Shown piece after piece: positions 48,792 to 58,179 of a stretch of 64,000 bases of DNA. The translations under genes and the position numbers were made by a program. The DNA lies in assembly GCA_016790045.1 (NCBI GenBank), contig JAEUPW010000016.1, forward strand, positions 17,527-81,526, read 5' to 3'. The notes beneath the pieces were generated by a model. It saw only the letters and a list, made by a program, of their open reading frames with translations. It did no database searches and was not told the origin of the DNA. Position 1 is the first letter of the stretch. The number at the start of each line of letters is the position of its first letter. The DNA comes from Candidatus Competibacteraceae bacterium (GTDB lineage Bacteria > Pseudomonadota > Gammaproteobacteria > Competibacterales > Competibacteraceae).

Positions 48792-51485
48792 TCAATTCAA
48801 AGGCAGAGTGACGTGAATGACGCCCGGATCATCCGGCGAGCTATGGAATTTGAAATTGAGCGCGCGGTTGAGCCGCAGCATGGATTCATTTTCGCGCAAC
48901 ACCTCGCCGTACAGCTCTTTGATGCCCATTTTCTTGGCATAGTCGATAATATAGCGCATCAGCATCGGCCCCAAACCCATTCCGATCATGGCCCGATCCA
49001 CGATGATGGCGTATTCGGCTTTCTCCAGATTCGGATCGGCGTTGCAGCGCACCGCGCCCCAGATTTTGCCCTTGCCCGGCAGGCGGTTGGGCTCGGTGAC
49101 GATGAAGGCCATTTCCCGCTCGTAATCCAGTTGGGTCAACCGCGCCGCCATCTCGTGCGGCAGCTCGCGGATCGGCTGGAAAAACCGCATGCGCACGTCT
49201 TCGGCGGGCATCCGTTTGACCAGGTCCTTCAGTTCCGGCTCGTCTTCGGGCAGGATCGGCCGGATCAGAAACGCGCGGCCGTCGGGCAGCGCGTATTCGC
49301 GCTCCAGGTGCTTCGGATAAGGTGAAATCGCCAGGCGCTGGGTCGCCAGCAACGCGGTCGGTTCGATCAGGATATTGGCGTCCAGGGTCAAGACTCCGCG
49401 CGCGTCGGTCCAGATCGGATTGATGTCCATTTCGGCCAGTTCGGCCAGATCGATCACCATTTGCGAAACTTTAATCAGGGTTAGGGCCACCGCGTCCATG
49501 TTGACCGGCCGTCCCCGGTTGGTGCTGAGGCGGCGGTAAAGCCGGGTCCGGGACATCAGATCGCGCGCCAGATGCATGTTTAAAGGCGGCAGCGCATAAG
49601 CGACATCGTCGATGACCTCGGATTCGGTGCCGCCGTGGCCGAAGAAAATGACCGGCCCGAACCGGCGTCCGGTGCGCACGCCGATCATCAGCTCGTAAGC
49701 GCCGTGGCGGGTTTGCATCGGCTGCACCGCGAAGCCGTCGATCACCGCCTCGGGCGCCAGATCCCGCACCCGCTTCAGCATTTCGGTGGCGGCCACCAGC
49801 ACTTCGAGCGGGTTTTTCAAGTTGAACGCCACGCCCCCGACATCGGATTTGTGCACGATGTCCGGCGAGAGGATTTTGAGCGCCACCGCGCCGCCGACCT
49901 CCAACACCGCGTCGGTGGCCGCCTCGGGCGTGGACGCGAAATACAGCGGCGCGACCGGAATTTCGTAGGCGTTCAAGATTTGGCTGGTTTCGTAAGCGTT
50001 CAAGCGACGGCGGCCGGCGGTCAGCGCGATCTGGATGATGCGGCGGGCGGTTTCGGTGTCGGGGCTAAAGCCTTCGGGAATCGAGGGCGGGGTCTCCATC
50101 AGCAGCTCTTGATTGTACCGGTGCCGGGCGAGCCGCAGGAACGCCTCCACCGCCTCGCCGGGCGCTTCATAGCTGGGCAGTTGGACCTTTTTGAACAAAT
50201 CGCGCGCGGGTTCGGCCAGCGATTCGCCCACCCAGCACGCCAGCAGCAAGCGCCGGCTCTTGGTGCGCTCGGTCACCACCCTGGCGTTTTCCAGCGACCG
50301 GTCGTCCGAAGCCGGCGCGTGGATCACCAAAACGCCGTCGATCCCCGGTTCCCGCAGCACCAAATCCAGCGCCTTGCCATACTGGTCGGGACCCGCCATA
50401 TCGCCCAAATCCACCGGGTTTTCCATGGCGTAACCGGGCCGGCAATCGTCCGTCAGCCGGGCGCGGGTGACCTCGCTGATGTCGGCCAGCCGGCCGCCGT
50501 GGCGCAGCAGGGTATCGCTGGTCAACAGCGCCAGGCTATAACTGTTGCTGAGGATCGCCAGCCGGTTGCTGTAAACCGGTTTGGCGGTGGCCAGGGTTTC
50601 CGCCGCGCCGAACAGTTGCTCGATGTTGTTGACCCGCAGGATGCCGGCGCGCTGGAACACGGCGTCATAGACGGCGTCTTCCAGCGCGCCGGCGCGAAAG
50701 TCGCGCGGCTTGAGCACGATCACCGGCTTGACCCGGGCGGCGGCGCGGGCGGCGGAGACAAACTTGCGGCGGTTGCGGGTGAATTCCATGTAAATCAGAA
50801 TGGCGCGAGTGTTGTTATCGCGCAGCAGATAGTCCAGCAAATCGCCCAAATCCACGTCCCAGCGCATCCCCAGCGAAATGACGTGCGAGAACCCGACATT
50901 GCGGCTGGTGGCCCAATCGACCACGCTGCGCATGATCGCCGCCGATTGGCACAACAGCGCCAGCCCGCCCACCAGCGGGCGGGTGGGATTGAGGCTGGCG
51001 TTGACGCCGGTCGAGGGCACGGCATAGCCGAGGTGGTCCGGACCCATGACGCGCAGCAAGTAGGGCTTGGCGGCCTCCAGAATTTTTTGTTTGAGGGGCT
51101 CGTCGCCGTCGGGATTTTTGGGCGGCGCGCTTGGCTCGGGCGGGGACAGTTGGGCTTCCCGGTAGCTTTGCAGGGGTTCCCGCGTGAGCAACAGCACCGC
51201 TTTGGTCCCGCGCGCGCCCAACTCGCCGATCAGTCCGGGCGCTTCCTCCAGCGGCGTGGTCAAAATGGCCAGTTCCGGCGCGAGCGGCAGACCGGCGATA
51301 TCCTTGTAGGCGAGCACCCCGGAAACCGACTGGCGTTCGGGGTTCACCGGCATGACCGGGCCCTTGAAGCCGGCGTCGATCAGGTTGAATTGCACGGCCG
51401 CGTCGGCGCTACCGGCTTGCTTGCTGCGGCCGACCACCGCGATGGAGCGTGGCTTGAACAAATATTCGAGATTGCGAATGGTCAT
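48792..51485 (-). CDS. pat: Protein lysine acetyltransferase, Pat/YfiQ type
   Basis: An 897-residue protein with the Pat layout: a CoA-binding/NDP-forming acyl-CoA-synthetase-like region (about 1-450), an ATP-grasp-like region (about 480-700) with VALKILSPDIVHKSDVGGV, and a C-terminal GNAT domain (about 730-890) with MGLGPMLMRYIIDYAKKMG. Pat acetylates active-site lysines, classically that of acetyl-CoA synthetase. It is divergent from exactly such a gene (acsA), with 178 bases between. No strong Shine-Dalgarno is visible at the ATG. Confidence 0.9.
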   Translation of the reverse strand: MTIRNLEYLFKPRSIAVVGRSKQAGSADAAVQFNLIDAGFKGPVMPVNPERQSVSGVLAYKDIAGLPLAPELAILTTPLEEAPGLIGELGARGTKAVLLLTREPLQSYREAQLSPPEPSAPPKNPDGDEPLKQKILEAAKPYLLRVMGPDHLGYAVPSTGVNASLNPTRPLVGGLALLCQSAAIMRSVVDWATSRNVGFSHVISLGMRWDVDLGDLLDYLLRDNNTRAILIYMEFTRNRRKFVSAARAAARVKPVIVLKPRDFRAGALEDAVYDAVFQRAGILRVNNIEQLFGAAETLATAKPVYSNRLAILSNSYSLALLTSDTLLRHGGRLADISEVTRARLTDDCRPGYAMENPVDLGDMAGPDQYGKALDLVLREPGIDGVLVIHAPASDDRSLENARVVTERTKSRRLLLACWVGESLAEPARDLFKKVQLPSYEAPGEAVEAFLRLARHRYNQELLMETPPSIPEGFSPDTETARRIIQIALTAGRRRLNAYETSQILNAYEIPVAPLYFASTPEAATDAVLEVGGAVALKILSPDIVHKSDVGGVAFNLKNPLEVLVAATEMLKRVRDLAPEAVIDGFAVQPMQTRHGAYELMIGVRTGRRFGPVIFFGHGGTESEVIDDVAYALPPLNMHLARDLMSRTRLYRRLSTNRGRPVNMDAVALTLIKVSQMVIDLAELAEMDINPIWTDARGVLTLDANILIEPTALLATQRLAISPYPKHLEREYALPDGRAFLIRPILPEDEPELKDLVKRMPAEDVRMRFFQPIRELPHEMAARLTQLDYEREMAFIVTEPNRLPGKGKIWGAVRCNADPNLEKAEYAIIVDRAMIGMGLGPMLMRYIIDYAKKMGIKELYGEVLRENESMLRLNRALNFKFHSSPDDPGVIHVTLPLN

Positions 51486-51663
51486 GAGAGCATCTCAGCG
51501 CTGGTGATCGCCCCAGTCGGGCCAAAAACGGAAAAGCCGGGCAATTATGGTAACGCGATTCCCGCGACGGCGGTTCCCGCCCATCTGTTCCTGCGCTATT
51601 TTGTGGTCGCTCCGGATGGCTTGGCGCTTTTTATTCTTCGATTTCGCACGATGGAGATCCGAT

Positions 51664-53433
51664 ATGGCCGGGACGATGTTGCAGCCCCTTTACAAATCCC
51701 TCGCGTCGCTCGAACCCGAACCGCAACTGATCGATTACGCCTCCGCCCGCGCCGGTTTTTCCTGGGCGGCGGCCCGCGCCGAGCTGGCGGGATTGCCCGA
51801 CGGCGGTTTGAATATCGCTTGGGAAGCGGTGGATCGGCAGGTGAACGAGGGTCGAGGCGATGCGCTCGCGCTGATTTGGCTCGGCAAGACCGGCGAGCGC
51901 CGAGAAATCAGTTACGCGGAACTGGCCCGAGCGAGCAATCGCTTCGCCAACCTGCTCGAACGCTCGGGTCTTGGCAAGGGCGACCGGGTTTGCGTGCTGG
52001 CCGGGCGCGTTCCGGAGCTGCTGGTCACCGCGTTGGGCAGCCTGAAAGCGGGCGCGGTGTTCTGCCCGCTGTTTTCCGCCTTCGGCCCGGACCCGATCCG
52101 GGTGCGTCTGGCCAAAAGCCAGGCGCGGCTGCTGGTGACTACCGCGCTGCTCTACCAGCGCAAGGTGCAAGCCTTGCGGGGCGACTTGCCGGAGCTGGAG
52201 CGCGTGCTGCTGACGGATGGCGGCGGCGAAACCGGCGCGGATTCCTTTCACGCTCTGCTGGAGGCGGAAGCGGACCATCGCCCCGCGCCGCGAACGCGCC
52301 CGGAAGACAGCGCGCTGCTGCATTTCACCAGCGGCACCACCGGAACGCCCAAGGGAGCCCTCCACGTCCATGAAGCGGTGGTGGCTCACCGTTTGACCGG
52401 CCGGCTCGTGCTCGATTTGCGACCCGGCGACCGTTACTGGTGCACCGCTGACCCAGGGTGGGTCACGGGGGTGTCTTACGGGATCATCGCCCCGCTCGCC
52501 AACGGCGCGACCCTGGTGATGGACGAAGCCGAATTCGACGCCCGCCGCTGGTACGCGATTTTGGAGCGCGAGCGCGTCAACGTCTGGTACACCGCGCCGA
52601 CCGCCGTGCGCATGCTGATGAAAGCCGGAGCCGACGCGGCGCGCAGCCACGATTTCGGCGCGCTGCGGTTCATGGCCAGCGTCGGGGAACCCTTGAACCC
52701 CGAGGGCGTGCTGTGGGCTCAGGCCGTGTTCGGCCAACCGTTTCACGATACCTGGTGGCAAACCGAAACCGGCGCCATCATGATCGCCAACTATCGCAGC
52801 CAGGAGGTGCGGCCCGGCTCGATGGGCCGGCCGCTGCCGGGCATCGAAGCCGCCATCGTCCGCCGCCGCCCCGATGGCGGCGCGGACCGGCTGGGACCGG
52901 ACCAGGAAGGGGAACTGGCGCTGCGGGCGGCGTGGCCTTCGCTGTTTCGCGCCTATCTCCACGACGAAGCGCGCTACCGGCAATGCTTCGCGGACGGCTG
53001 GTATCTGAGCGGCGATTTGGCCACGCACGACGCCGACGGCTATTTCTGGTTCGTCGGCCGCTCCGACGATGTGATCAAAACCTCCGGCCATCTGATCGGG
53101 CCATTCGAGGTGGAGAGCGCCTTACTGGAGCATCCGGCGGTGGCCGAAGCCGGGGTGATCGGGATACCCGATCCCGTCGCCGGAGAAATCATCAAAGCGT
53201 TCGTGGCGCTCAAACCCGATCACGCGCCCAGCGAGCGCTTGCGCAAGGAACTGATCGGCTTTGCCCGCACCCGCCTAGGGCCGGCGGTCGCCCCGCGCGA
53301 ACTGGATTTCGTGGACGATCTGCCCAAAACCCGCAGCGGCAAGATCATGCGCCGGCTGCTGCGCGCTCGGGAATTGGGGTTGCCCGCAGGCGATCTATCG
53401 ACGCTGGAAGGCGCAGATGAGGCCAACGCTTGA
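51664..53433 (+). CDS. acsA: Acetyl-CoA synthetase, AcsA (Bacillus-like) type
   Basis: A 589-residue AMP-forming acyl-CoA synthetase. The P-loop [16 protein letters not shown], the [11 protein letters not shown] stretch, [10 protein letters not shown], the [17 protein letters not shown] hinge region and the C-terminal acetylatable lysine motif [12 protein letters not shown] are intact. It is nearer the shorter AcsA of Bacillus than the roughly 650-residue enteric Acs. GGAG lies 7 bases before the ATG at 51664; the longer frame to 51547 is not supported. The lysine motif is the expected Pat target. Confidence 0.9.
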   Translation: MAGTMLQPLYKSLASLEPEPQLIDYASARAGFSWAAARAELAGLPDGGLNIAWEAVDRQVNEGRGDALALIWLGKTGERREISYAELARASNRFANLLERSGLGKGDRVCVLAGRVPELLVTALGSLKAGAVFCPLFSAFGPDPIRVRLAKSQARLLVTTALLYQRKVQALRGDLPELERVLLTDGGGETGADSFHALLEAEADHRPAPRTRPEDSALLHFTSGTTGTPKGALHVHEAVVAHRLTGRLVLDLRPGDRYWCTADPGWVTGVSYGIIAPLANGATLVMDEAEFDARRWYAILERERVNVWYTAPTAVRMLMKAGADAARSHDFGALRFMASVGEPLNPEGVLWAQAVFGQPFHDTWWQTETGAIMIANYRSQEVRPGSMGRPLPGIEAAIVRRRPDGGADRLGPDQEGELALRAAWPSLFRAYLHDEARYRQCFADGWYLSGDLATHDADGYFWFVGRSDDVIKTSGHLIGPFEVESALLEHPAVAEAGVIGIPDPVAGEIIKAFVALKPDHAPSERLRKELIGFARTRLGPAVAPRELDFVDDLPKTRSGKIMRRLLRARELGLPAGDLSTLEGADEANA

Positions 53434-53629
53434 GGGTGAACCTCGGATTTAGCATTGGCAAGATTTTTGCTTATTTTCACCCAAACAGATTAGGGAATTA
53501 AAGCCAATCCGGCTTGCTTTTCCAAGGTGGAGATGCGAAAATCTTGTTGCGGCGCAACATGCCGACTACACTACAAAACAAACAGGATTTGAGCTTCGCA
53601 ATGACACGCTTTAGCGATGAAGGAAACGA

Positions 53630-53896
53630 ATGATGAATGCCAAGAGCCAAGAACCTATCCGCGAAACGATCCTTCGCGTTCTCGGCGATGTCGTCCCAAA
53701 CGCCGACACTCAGGCGATCAATCCCGACATCACCTTTCACGATCAACTCGAACTGGATTCGATCGACTTTTTGCGGCTGATGATGAGCCTGGAAAAAGAA
53801 CTGAACGTCACCATCTTCGATTTCGATTATCCGAAGCTGTCCACGTTGACAGGTTGTGAACGCTACTTAAACGAGCGCACGACCGCCGCCGCCTGA
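53630..53896 (+). CDS. Stand-alone acyl carrier protein
   Basis: An 88-residue acidic four-helix carrier protein. The phosphopantetheine serine is in LELDSIDFLRL. It is not the fatty-acid-synthesis AcpP (which has DSLDTVE and sits next to fabG/fabF) and has no neighbouring ketosynthase. AGGA precedes the first ATG by 5 bases; a second ATG follows directly. It lies 196 bases after acsA. A partner role with the acyl-activating enzyme is possible but unproven. Confidence 0.87.
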   Translation: MMNAKSQEPIRETILRVLGDVVPNADTQAINPDITFHDQLELDSIDFLRLMMSLEKELNVTIFDFDYPKLSTLTGCERYLNERTTAAA

Positions 53897-53968
53897 CACG
53901 CCACGGCTTACAGCGTCGGCGGTACGGCATTGATGGCCGCCGGTGCGAGGTTGGCGTTTGGCTTTGCC

Positions 53969-54001
53969 AAAAACAAAAAGACCGACCCAGATGGGGCGGC
54001 C
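53969..54001 (-). terminator. Rho-independent terminator, minus strand
   Basis: Read leftward, GGCCGCCC (54001-53994) pairs with GGGTCGGTC (53988-53980) with one mismatch and one G-U pair, then TTTTTGTTTTT (53979-53969) follows. On the plus strand the same stem is followed by only three T residues after the ACP gene, so it works best leftward. Confidence 0.6.
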
Positions 54002-54243
54002 TTTGAACTACCGTGCAATCGAGCGGCGGGCTCAATCACGAATTCCAAATTTTTGCTGCGCGCCAAACATTAGTTTTCGAATCGCTGGTCGCGCAACACC
54101 CTTTGGTGATTTTCAGCCGAGCTGCTAAGCCCTATCTTCGGTTTAACGAATCTTGTGGATTCCGAAACCGACGGCTCCGATAAGGAGCTGTGCTATGGGA
54201 CGAACCATTTATTACTTTTGATCTCGGATAACGTCCCACAGAC
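53969..54243 (-). ncRNA. Candidate small RNA, about 275 nt
   Basis: A minus-strand unit bounded by a sigma-70-like promoter (54251-54278) and a U-tailed terminator (53969-54001), with no protein gene in between. Internal hairpins on the RNA include GCTCC/GGAGC (near 54177-54191), TCGGTTT with AAACCGA enclosing GAATC/GATTC (near 54137-54170), and CACC/GGTG (near 54097-54108). The longest internal frame is a 21-codon hydrophobic peptide without a good ribosome-binding site. I compared it mentally with 6S, SRP, tmRNA and RNase P RNAs and see no match. An alternative is a long 3' UTR of pdxH with an internal promoter. Confidence 0.5.
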
Positions 54244-54250
54244 AGGACGC

Positions 54251-54278
54251 ATTATACCGATTACATTCGCTATCGCAA
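54251..54278 (-). promoter_or_regulatory. Sigma-70 promoter, minus strand
   Basis: TTGCGA (54278-54273), 16 bases, then a perfect TATAAT (54256-54251). The expected start is near 54243. This is the best promoter match I noticed in the window, and it points away from pdxH into a gene-free region. Confidence 0.6.
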
Positions 54279-54439
54279 CCTTTTCGTCAGCTAACCCGCA
54301 AATTACAGCGAAATGTAACTTTAAGGTTATTAAAAAACCCGTTAACGGCGCTGAAATGCGTTAAGCTGGCGGCACGACCGCATTTTGCCCGGCGCGCCAT
54401 TTTTCTGGCGGCCGCGTCGCGTTGGCTACGGGCCAGCCA

Positions 54440-55087
54440 TCAAGGCTCCAGGCGCTCTAACAGCCAACCGGTCCCGCCAGCGCGGCGGCGATAGCGCAAG
54501 CGATCGTGCAGACGGCCGCGGCGGCCCTGCCAGAATTCCAGCAGTTCGGGCCGCAAGCGATAACCGCCCCAGTGCGCGGGCATCGGAATGTCGTCGCCGG
54601 GATATTGCGCGGCCAATTGCTGAAACCGCTCGTCCAACGCCCGACGGCTGGCCACAACCTGACTCTGGCGAGAGACCAGCGACCCCAGCCGGCTCTCGCG
54701 GGGTCGGCTGCGAAAATAGGCTTCGGATTCCGCTGGCGCGACGCGGCTGACTTTGCCCTCGACCCGCACCTGCCGCTCCAGCTCCAACCACAGAAACACC
54801 AGCGCGGCGCAGGGATTTTCGGCCAGTTGCCGACCCTTGTCGCTGCGGTAGTTGCTGAAGAACACAAAACCTTCGGCGTCGCATTCCTTCAACAAAAGCA
54901 CCCGGGCGTAAGGCCGACCGGTGCGGTCGGCGGTCGCCACGGTCATGGCGTTGGGTTCGGGCAAGCGCGCGGCGATGGCCTCTTGCAGCCAGCGCTGAAA
55001 TTGCCGGATCGGATCGGGGTCGACCTCCGTTTTGCGCAAGGCCCCCAAAGCGTATTCGTGGCGCATCTTGGCGAGAGACGGGTCCAT
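54440..55087 (-). CDS. pdxH: Pyridoxamine/pyridoxine 5'-phosphate oxidase
   Basis: A 215-residue FMN enzyme that makes pyridoxal phosphate. Typical stretches: EPNAMTVATAD, RPYARVLLLKE, FFSNYRSDKGRQL, RVEGKVSRV, WGGYRLRPELLEFWQGR and the C-terminal RLEP. AGGAG lies about 9 bases before the ATG at 55087; the frame runs to 55318 without conserved sequence. Confidence 0.96.
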   Translation of the reverse strand: MDPSLAKMRHEYALGALRKTEVDPDPIRQFQRWLQEAIAARLPEPNAMTVATADRTGRPYARVLLLKECDAEGFVFFSNYRSDKGRQLAENPCAALVFLWLELERQVRVEGKVSRVAPAESEAYFRSRPRESRLGSLVSRQSQVVASRRALDERFQQLAAQYPGDDIPMPAHWGGYRLRPELLEFWQGRRGRLHDRLRYRRRAGGTGWLLERLEP

Positions 55088-55155
55088 TGGCTCATGCTCC
55101 TGACGGCGGCTTCGAACGATCGGCCGCCGTCCGTCGGTTTGAGGCGGTTTAAGCG

Positions 55156-58029
55156 TTACGGCTTTTCGGCGCGCTCGCGCCACCAGGCCACCAAGCCCTC
55201 GGCGGATTGCGGGCGGCCGAAATAATAGCCTTGCATCAACCGGCAATTCCGCTCGCGCAAAAAATCCACTTGCCAGCGGGTTTCCACCCCTTCGGCCACC
55301 ACGTTCAGGCGCAGGCAATGGGCGATGGCGATGATGGCGTTGGCGATGGTGGCGGTATCGGTATTATCGCTGAGATCGCACAGAAAAGAGCCATCCAGCT
55401 TCAGCTTGTCGATGGCGAAACGGCGCAGGTAACTCATGCTGGAACAACCCGCGCCGAAGTCGTCGATCGACAAGAGCACCCCCGCCTGCTTGAGCTGCCG
55501 CAAGGTCGCGGCGTGGGCGTCATCGACCAACAGGCTTTCGGTCAACTCCAGCTCCAACTGGCCGGGCCGCAAACCGGCTTCTTGCAGGATTTCGGCCAGT
55601 CTCGCGCTGAAATCCGGACGCTGCAACTGCAAGGCCGAGACATTGAGCGCGACCGCGCCATGCGCGAAACCGGCGCGCCGCCAGAGCTGGCTGTCGCGAC
55701 AGGCCCGCCGCAACGCCCATTCGCCGATGGGGACAATCAAGCCGATCTCTTCGGCCACCGACACGAAACGGTCCGGCTCCACCCAGCCGAGCTCGGGATG
55801 CCGCCAGCGCAACAGCGCTTCGACCGCCACCACGTCCCCGCTGACGCAATCGACCTGGGGCTGGTAATGCAAGGTCAATTCATCGCGCTCCAGCGCTTGC
55901 CGCAGCCCTTGTTCCAGCTGCATCCGCTCGCGCACCTGCGCGTTCATCGCCACGGTAAAAAATCGGTAGTTGTTGCGTCCGCTGGCCTTGGCCTGATAGA
56001 GCGCGGTGTCGGCGTGCTGCAACAAGGTATCGGGATCGTCGCCGTCCATCGGATACAGGCTGATGCCGATACTGGTGGAAACGTTCAGGACATAGCCGTT
56101 TACCCGCCAGGGCTCCGCCATGCTTTCCAGCAGTTTGCTGGCGATGCGCGCGACATCGCTGGCGTCCCGGATCGCCGTGAGCAAAATCACGAATTCGTCG
56201 CCGCCGAGCCGGCCAACGGTATCGCTGCCGCGCACGTGATGCCCGAGCCGCTCGGCGACCGCCCGCAACAGGCCATCGCCCACCGCATGGCCCAGCGAGT
56301 CGTTCACGATCTTGAACCGGTCCAGATCCAAAAACAGCAGCGCCACCGAGCTTTGCTCGCGCTGGGCCTCGTTGAGCGCTTGCCCCAACCGATCCTCCAG
56401 CAGCGCCCGATTGGGCAGATCGGTCAAAACATCGTGCAAGGCCAGATGGCGGATTCGCTCCTCGGCCTGCCGCCGCTCGGTGATATCTTCCACGATGCCC
56501 ATGATCAGCGGTTCTCCGCCGTGATCGTCGGTGAGCAGATCGGCGGTGATATTGACCCAGCGGCAGGCCCCACTTTGGTGCAAATAACGTTTTTGAAGGG
56601 TGAATCCGGTTCTTTTTTCGGCCGACAAGGTTTTCAGCAACTGTTTTGACTGCGGCCAGTCCTCGGGGTGGGTCACATCGGCGACCGTCATCCAGCGCAG
56701 CGCTTCGAGCGAGTAGCCGAGCAATTCGCAATAGCGCGGGTTGGCCTGCACGAACCGGTAATCGCTTTTCGAAATCAGGGCGATGCCGAGCGGGCTCAAC
56801 TCGAAGATGCTGCGAAACCGGGCTTCGCTGGCGCGCAGCTCCACCAGGATGCGCTGGCGCTCGGCGATGTCGCGGATCGCGGCGATATGCACCGCTCGGC
56901 CGCGCCAGGAAAAAAAGCGCCCGGTGATCTCGGCGGGGAAGACCGTTCCGTCCCGTTTGCGCAGCCATCGCATCGGGACGAACGCTTTAGACCCGACCGA
57001 CGTCTGTCGGGTCAGTTCGCGAGTTTGCTGGGGCTCGGCAGACAGATCGACATTGCGTTTTTGCAGCAGTTCGCCGCGACTGTAGCCATAGAGGTCCACC
57101 GCCGCCGAATTCGCTTCAAGAATGCGGCCGGTATCGTTGTCGATCAGCAAGATCGCGTCCGATTCCAGTTCGAATAACTGGCGGTAGCGGCTTTCGCTTT
57201 CGCGCAACGCCTCTTCGGCCTGGCGCCGTTCGGTGATGTCCCGACCCACCACGATCAGCCCCTTGCGGCGTCCGTCGGGATAAAAGGTGGGCACTTTGAT
57301 GACGTCGAATATCCGCGTCGAACCGTCCGGTTGCGGGATGATCTCATCGTGGCGGCTCAACTGACCCGAGGTCCAGGCCTGTTGGTCGCTGCGCTCGCAG
57401 GCGAGCAAAGCGTCCCGGTAGAATCCGTTGAACTCCATCAATTCCGAATCTTTTCTGCCGCGATAGTCGCGCCCTTCAAGCTGAAACACCTTGAGGCTGC
57501 TGGCGTTGGCTTCCAGCCACCGGCCCTCGCCATCTTTGAAACAAACGGCATCCGGCATCGCGTTGATCAGCGTGCGCAAGCGCTGTTCGCTTTCCAAAAG
57601 CGCATTGCCGACCCGCTTGCGCTCGGAGATATCCGTCAGCATGGCGAACGCGCCCCGAAAGGCGCCCCGCTCGTCCAGCATGGGCGTCACCGACACCAGG
57701 AAAGTGAGCGCATGGCCGTCGCGATGGCGCAGGCGACGCTCGAATCGCGCGTGGCCGCCGCGCCGCTGGAGCCGCCAGCGCCGCTCGTGATCGGCGAGAT
57801 CCTCGGGCAGCATGAAATCGCTGACCGGGCGTTGCAGCATCAGCTCCACCGGATAGCCCAGCATGTCCGCCATGCGCTCGTTGACGAAGGTGATCCGAAG
57901 TTCGGCGTCGGTTTGCCAGATCCCTTGATTGGCCGCTTCCAAAAGCCGACGGTACAGGGCGCTGTCGTGCGCGAGCCCCGTCCGCGCTTTTTGGGGTTCT
58001 GCCTCAATCTGCATATTCATCGTGGCCAT
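55156..58029 (-). CDS. Four-PAS GGDEF-EAL cyclic-di-GMP enzyme
   Basis: A 957-residue soluble signalling protein. Four PAS domains (about 25-140, 148-265, 270-395, 395-520), three of them ending in a recognisable DI.ERR/QAEE-type PAC linker, precede a GGDEF domain (about 525-695) with intact RLGGDEF and an EAL domain (about 705-950) with EALLRW, DDFGAG and EGVET. Both catalytic signatures look complete, so it may be bifunctional (diguanylate cyclase and phosphodiesterase), with PAS input controlling which dominates. No membrane helix. It lies 68 bases upstream of pdxH on the same strand. Confidence 0.92.
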   Translation of the reverse strand: MATMNMQIEAEPQKARTGLAHDSALYRRLLEAANQGIWQTDAELRITFVNERMADMLGYPVELMLQRPVSDFMLPEDLADHERRWRLQRRGGHARFERRLRHRDGHALTFLVSVTPMLDERGAFRGAFAMLTDISERKRVGNALLESEQRLRTLINAMPDAVCFKDGEGRWLEANASSLKVFQLEGRDYRGRKDSELMEFNGFYRDALLACERSDQQAWTSGQLSRHDEIIPQPDGSTRIFDVIKVPTFYPDGRRKGLIVVGRDITERRQAEEALRESESRYRQLFELESDAILLIDNDTGRILEANSAAVDLYGYSRGELLQKRNVDLSAEPQQTRELTRQTSVGSKAFVPMRWLRKRDGTVFPAEITGRFFSWRGRAVHIAAIRDIAERQRILVELRASEARFRSIFELSPLGIALISKSDYRFVQANPRYCELLGYSLEALRWMTVADVTHPEDWPQSKQLLKTLSAEKRTGFTLQKRYLHQSGACRWVNITADLLTDDHGGEPLIMGIVEDITERRQAEERIRHLALHDVLTDLPNRALLEDRLGQALNEAQREQSSVALLFLDLDRFKIVNDSLGHAVGDGLLRAVAERLGHHVRGSDTVGRLGGDEFVILLTAIRDASDVARIASKLLESMAEPWRVNGYVLNVSTSIGISLYPMDGDDPDTLLQHADTALYQAKASGRNNYRFFTVAMNAQVRERMQLEQGLRQALERDELTLHYQPQVDCVSGDVVAVEALLRWRHPELGWVEPDRFVSVAEEIGLIVPIGEWALRRACRDSQLWRRAGFAHGAVALNVSALQLQRPDFSARLAEILQEAGLRPGQLELELTESLLVDDAHAATLRQLKQAGVLLSIDDFGAGCSSMSYLRRFAIDKLKLDGSFLCDLSDNTDTATIANAIIAIAHCLRLNVVAEGVETRWQVDFLRERNCRLMQGYYFGRPQSAEGLVAWWRERAEKP

Positions 58030-58179
58030 GATCTTGCGGATGGCGAATGACTTCTTCCGTTACAGTGCGTTTGACAGCGATGCTAAAGTGGGCGTGCCCA
58101 ATCGCGTTCATTTGTGACGCAGGTTGTGGCTCGACCGCGACATTCTTCGCCTCCTTTAGCCTTGGGCAAACTGCAAACC

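Larger units (their letters stand above)
53897..54439. other. 543-base region without a supportable gene
   Basis: The stretch is AT-richer than its surroundings, especially 54190-54340. On the minus strand it contains a strong promoter-like pair and a terminator (listed separately) that together outline an RNA unit. A plus-strand 8-codon frame with GGAG 7 bases upstream starts at 54194 and could be a leader peptide, though no gene follows it. Confidence 0.5.

Noticed and set aside
49635..52373. 912-codon plus-strand open frame across pat and the start of acsA
   Set aside because: It is antisense to pat and out of frame with acsA, and gives low-complexity sequence without a domain.
53969..54243. 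6S RNA, tmRNA, SRP RNA or RNase P RNA
   Set aside because: No closing terminal stem with central bubble, no tRNA-like end with CCA, no SRP loop and no RNase P core motifs could be found by eye.
54155..54364. 69-codon plus-strand frame between acp and pdxH
   Set aside because: It needs a TTG start without Shine-Dalgarno and is not protein-like; the region is better explained by minus-strand RNA signals.
54130..54365. attC-like GTTAAGC/GTTTAAC pair in the acp-pdxH gap
   Set aside because: The spacing is over 200 bases and the sequence between does not fold as an attC stem.
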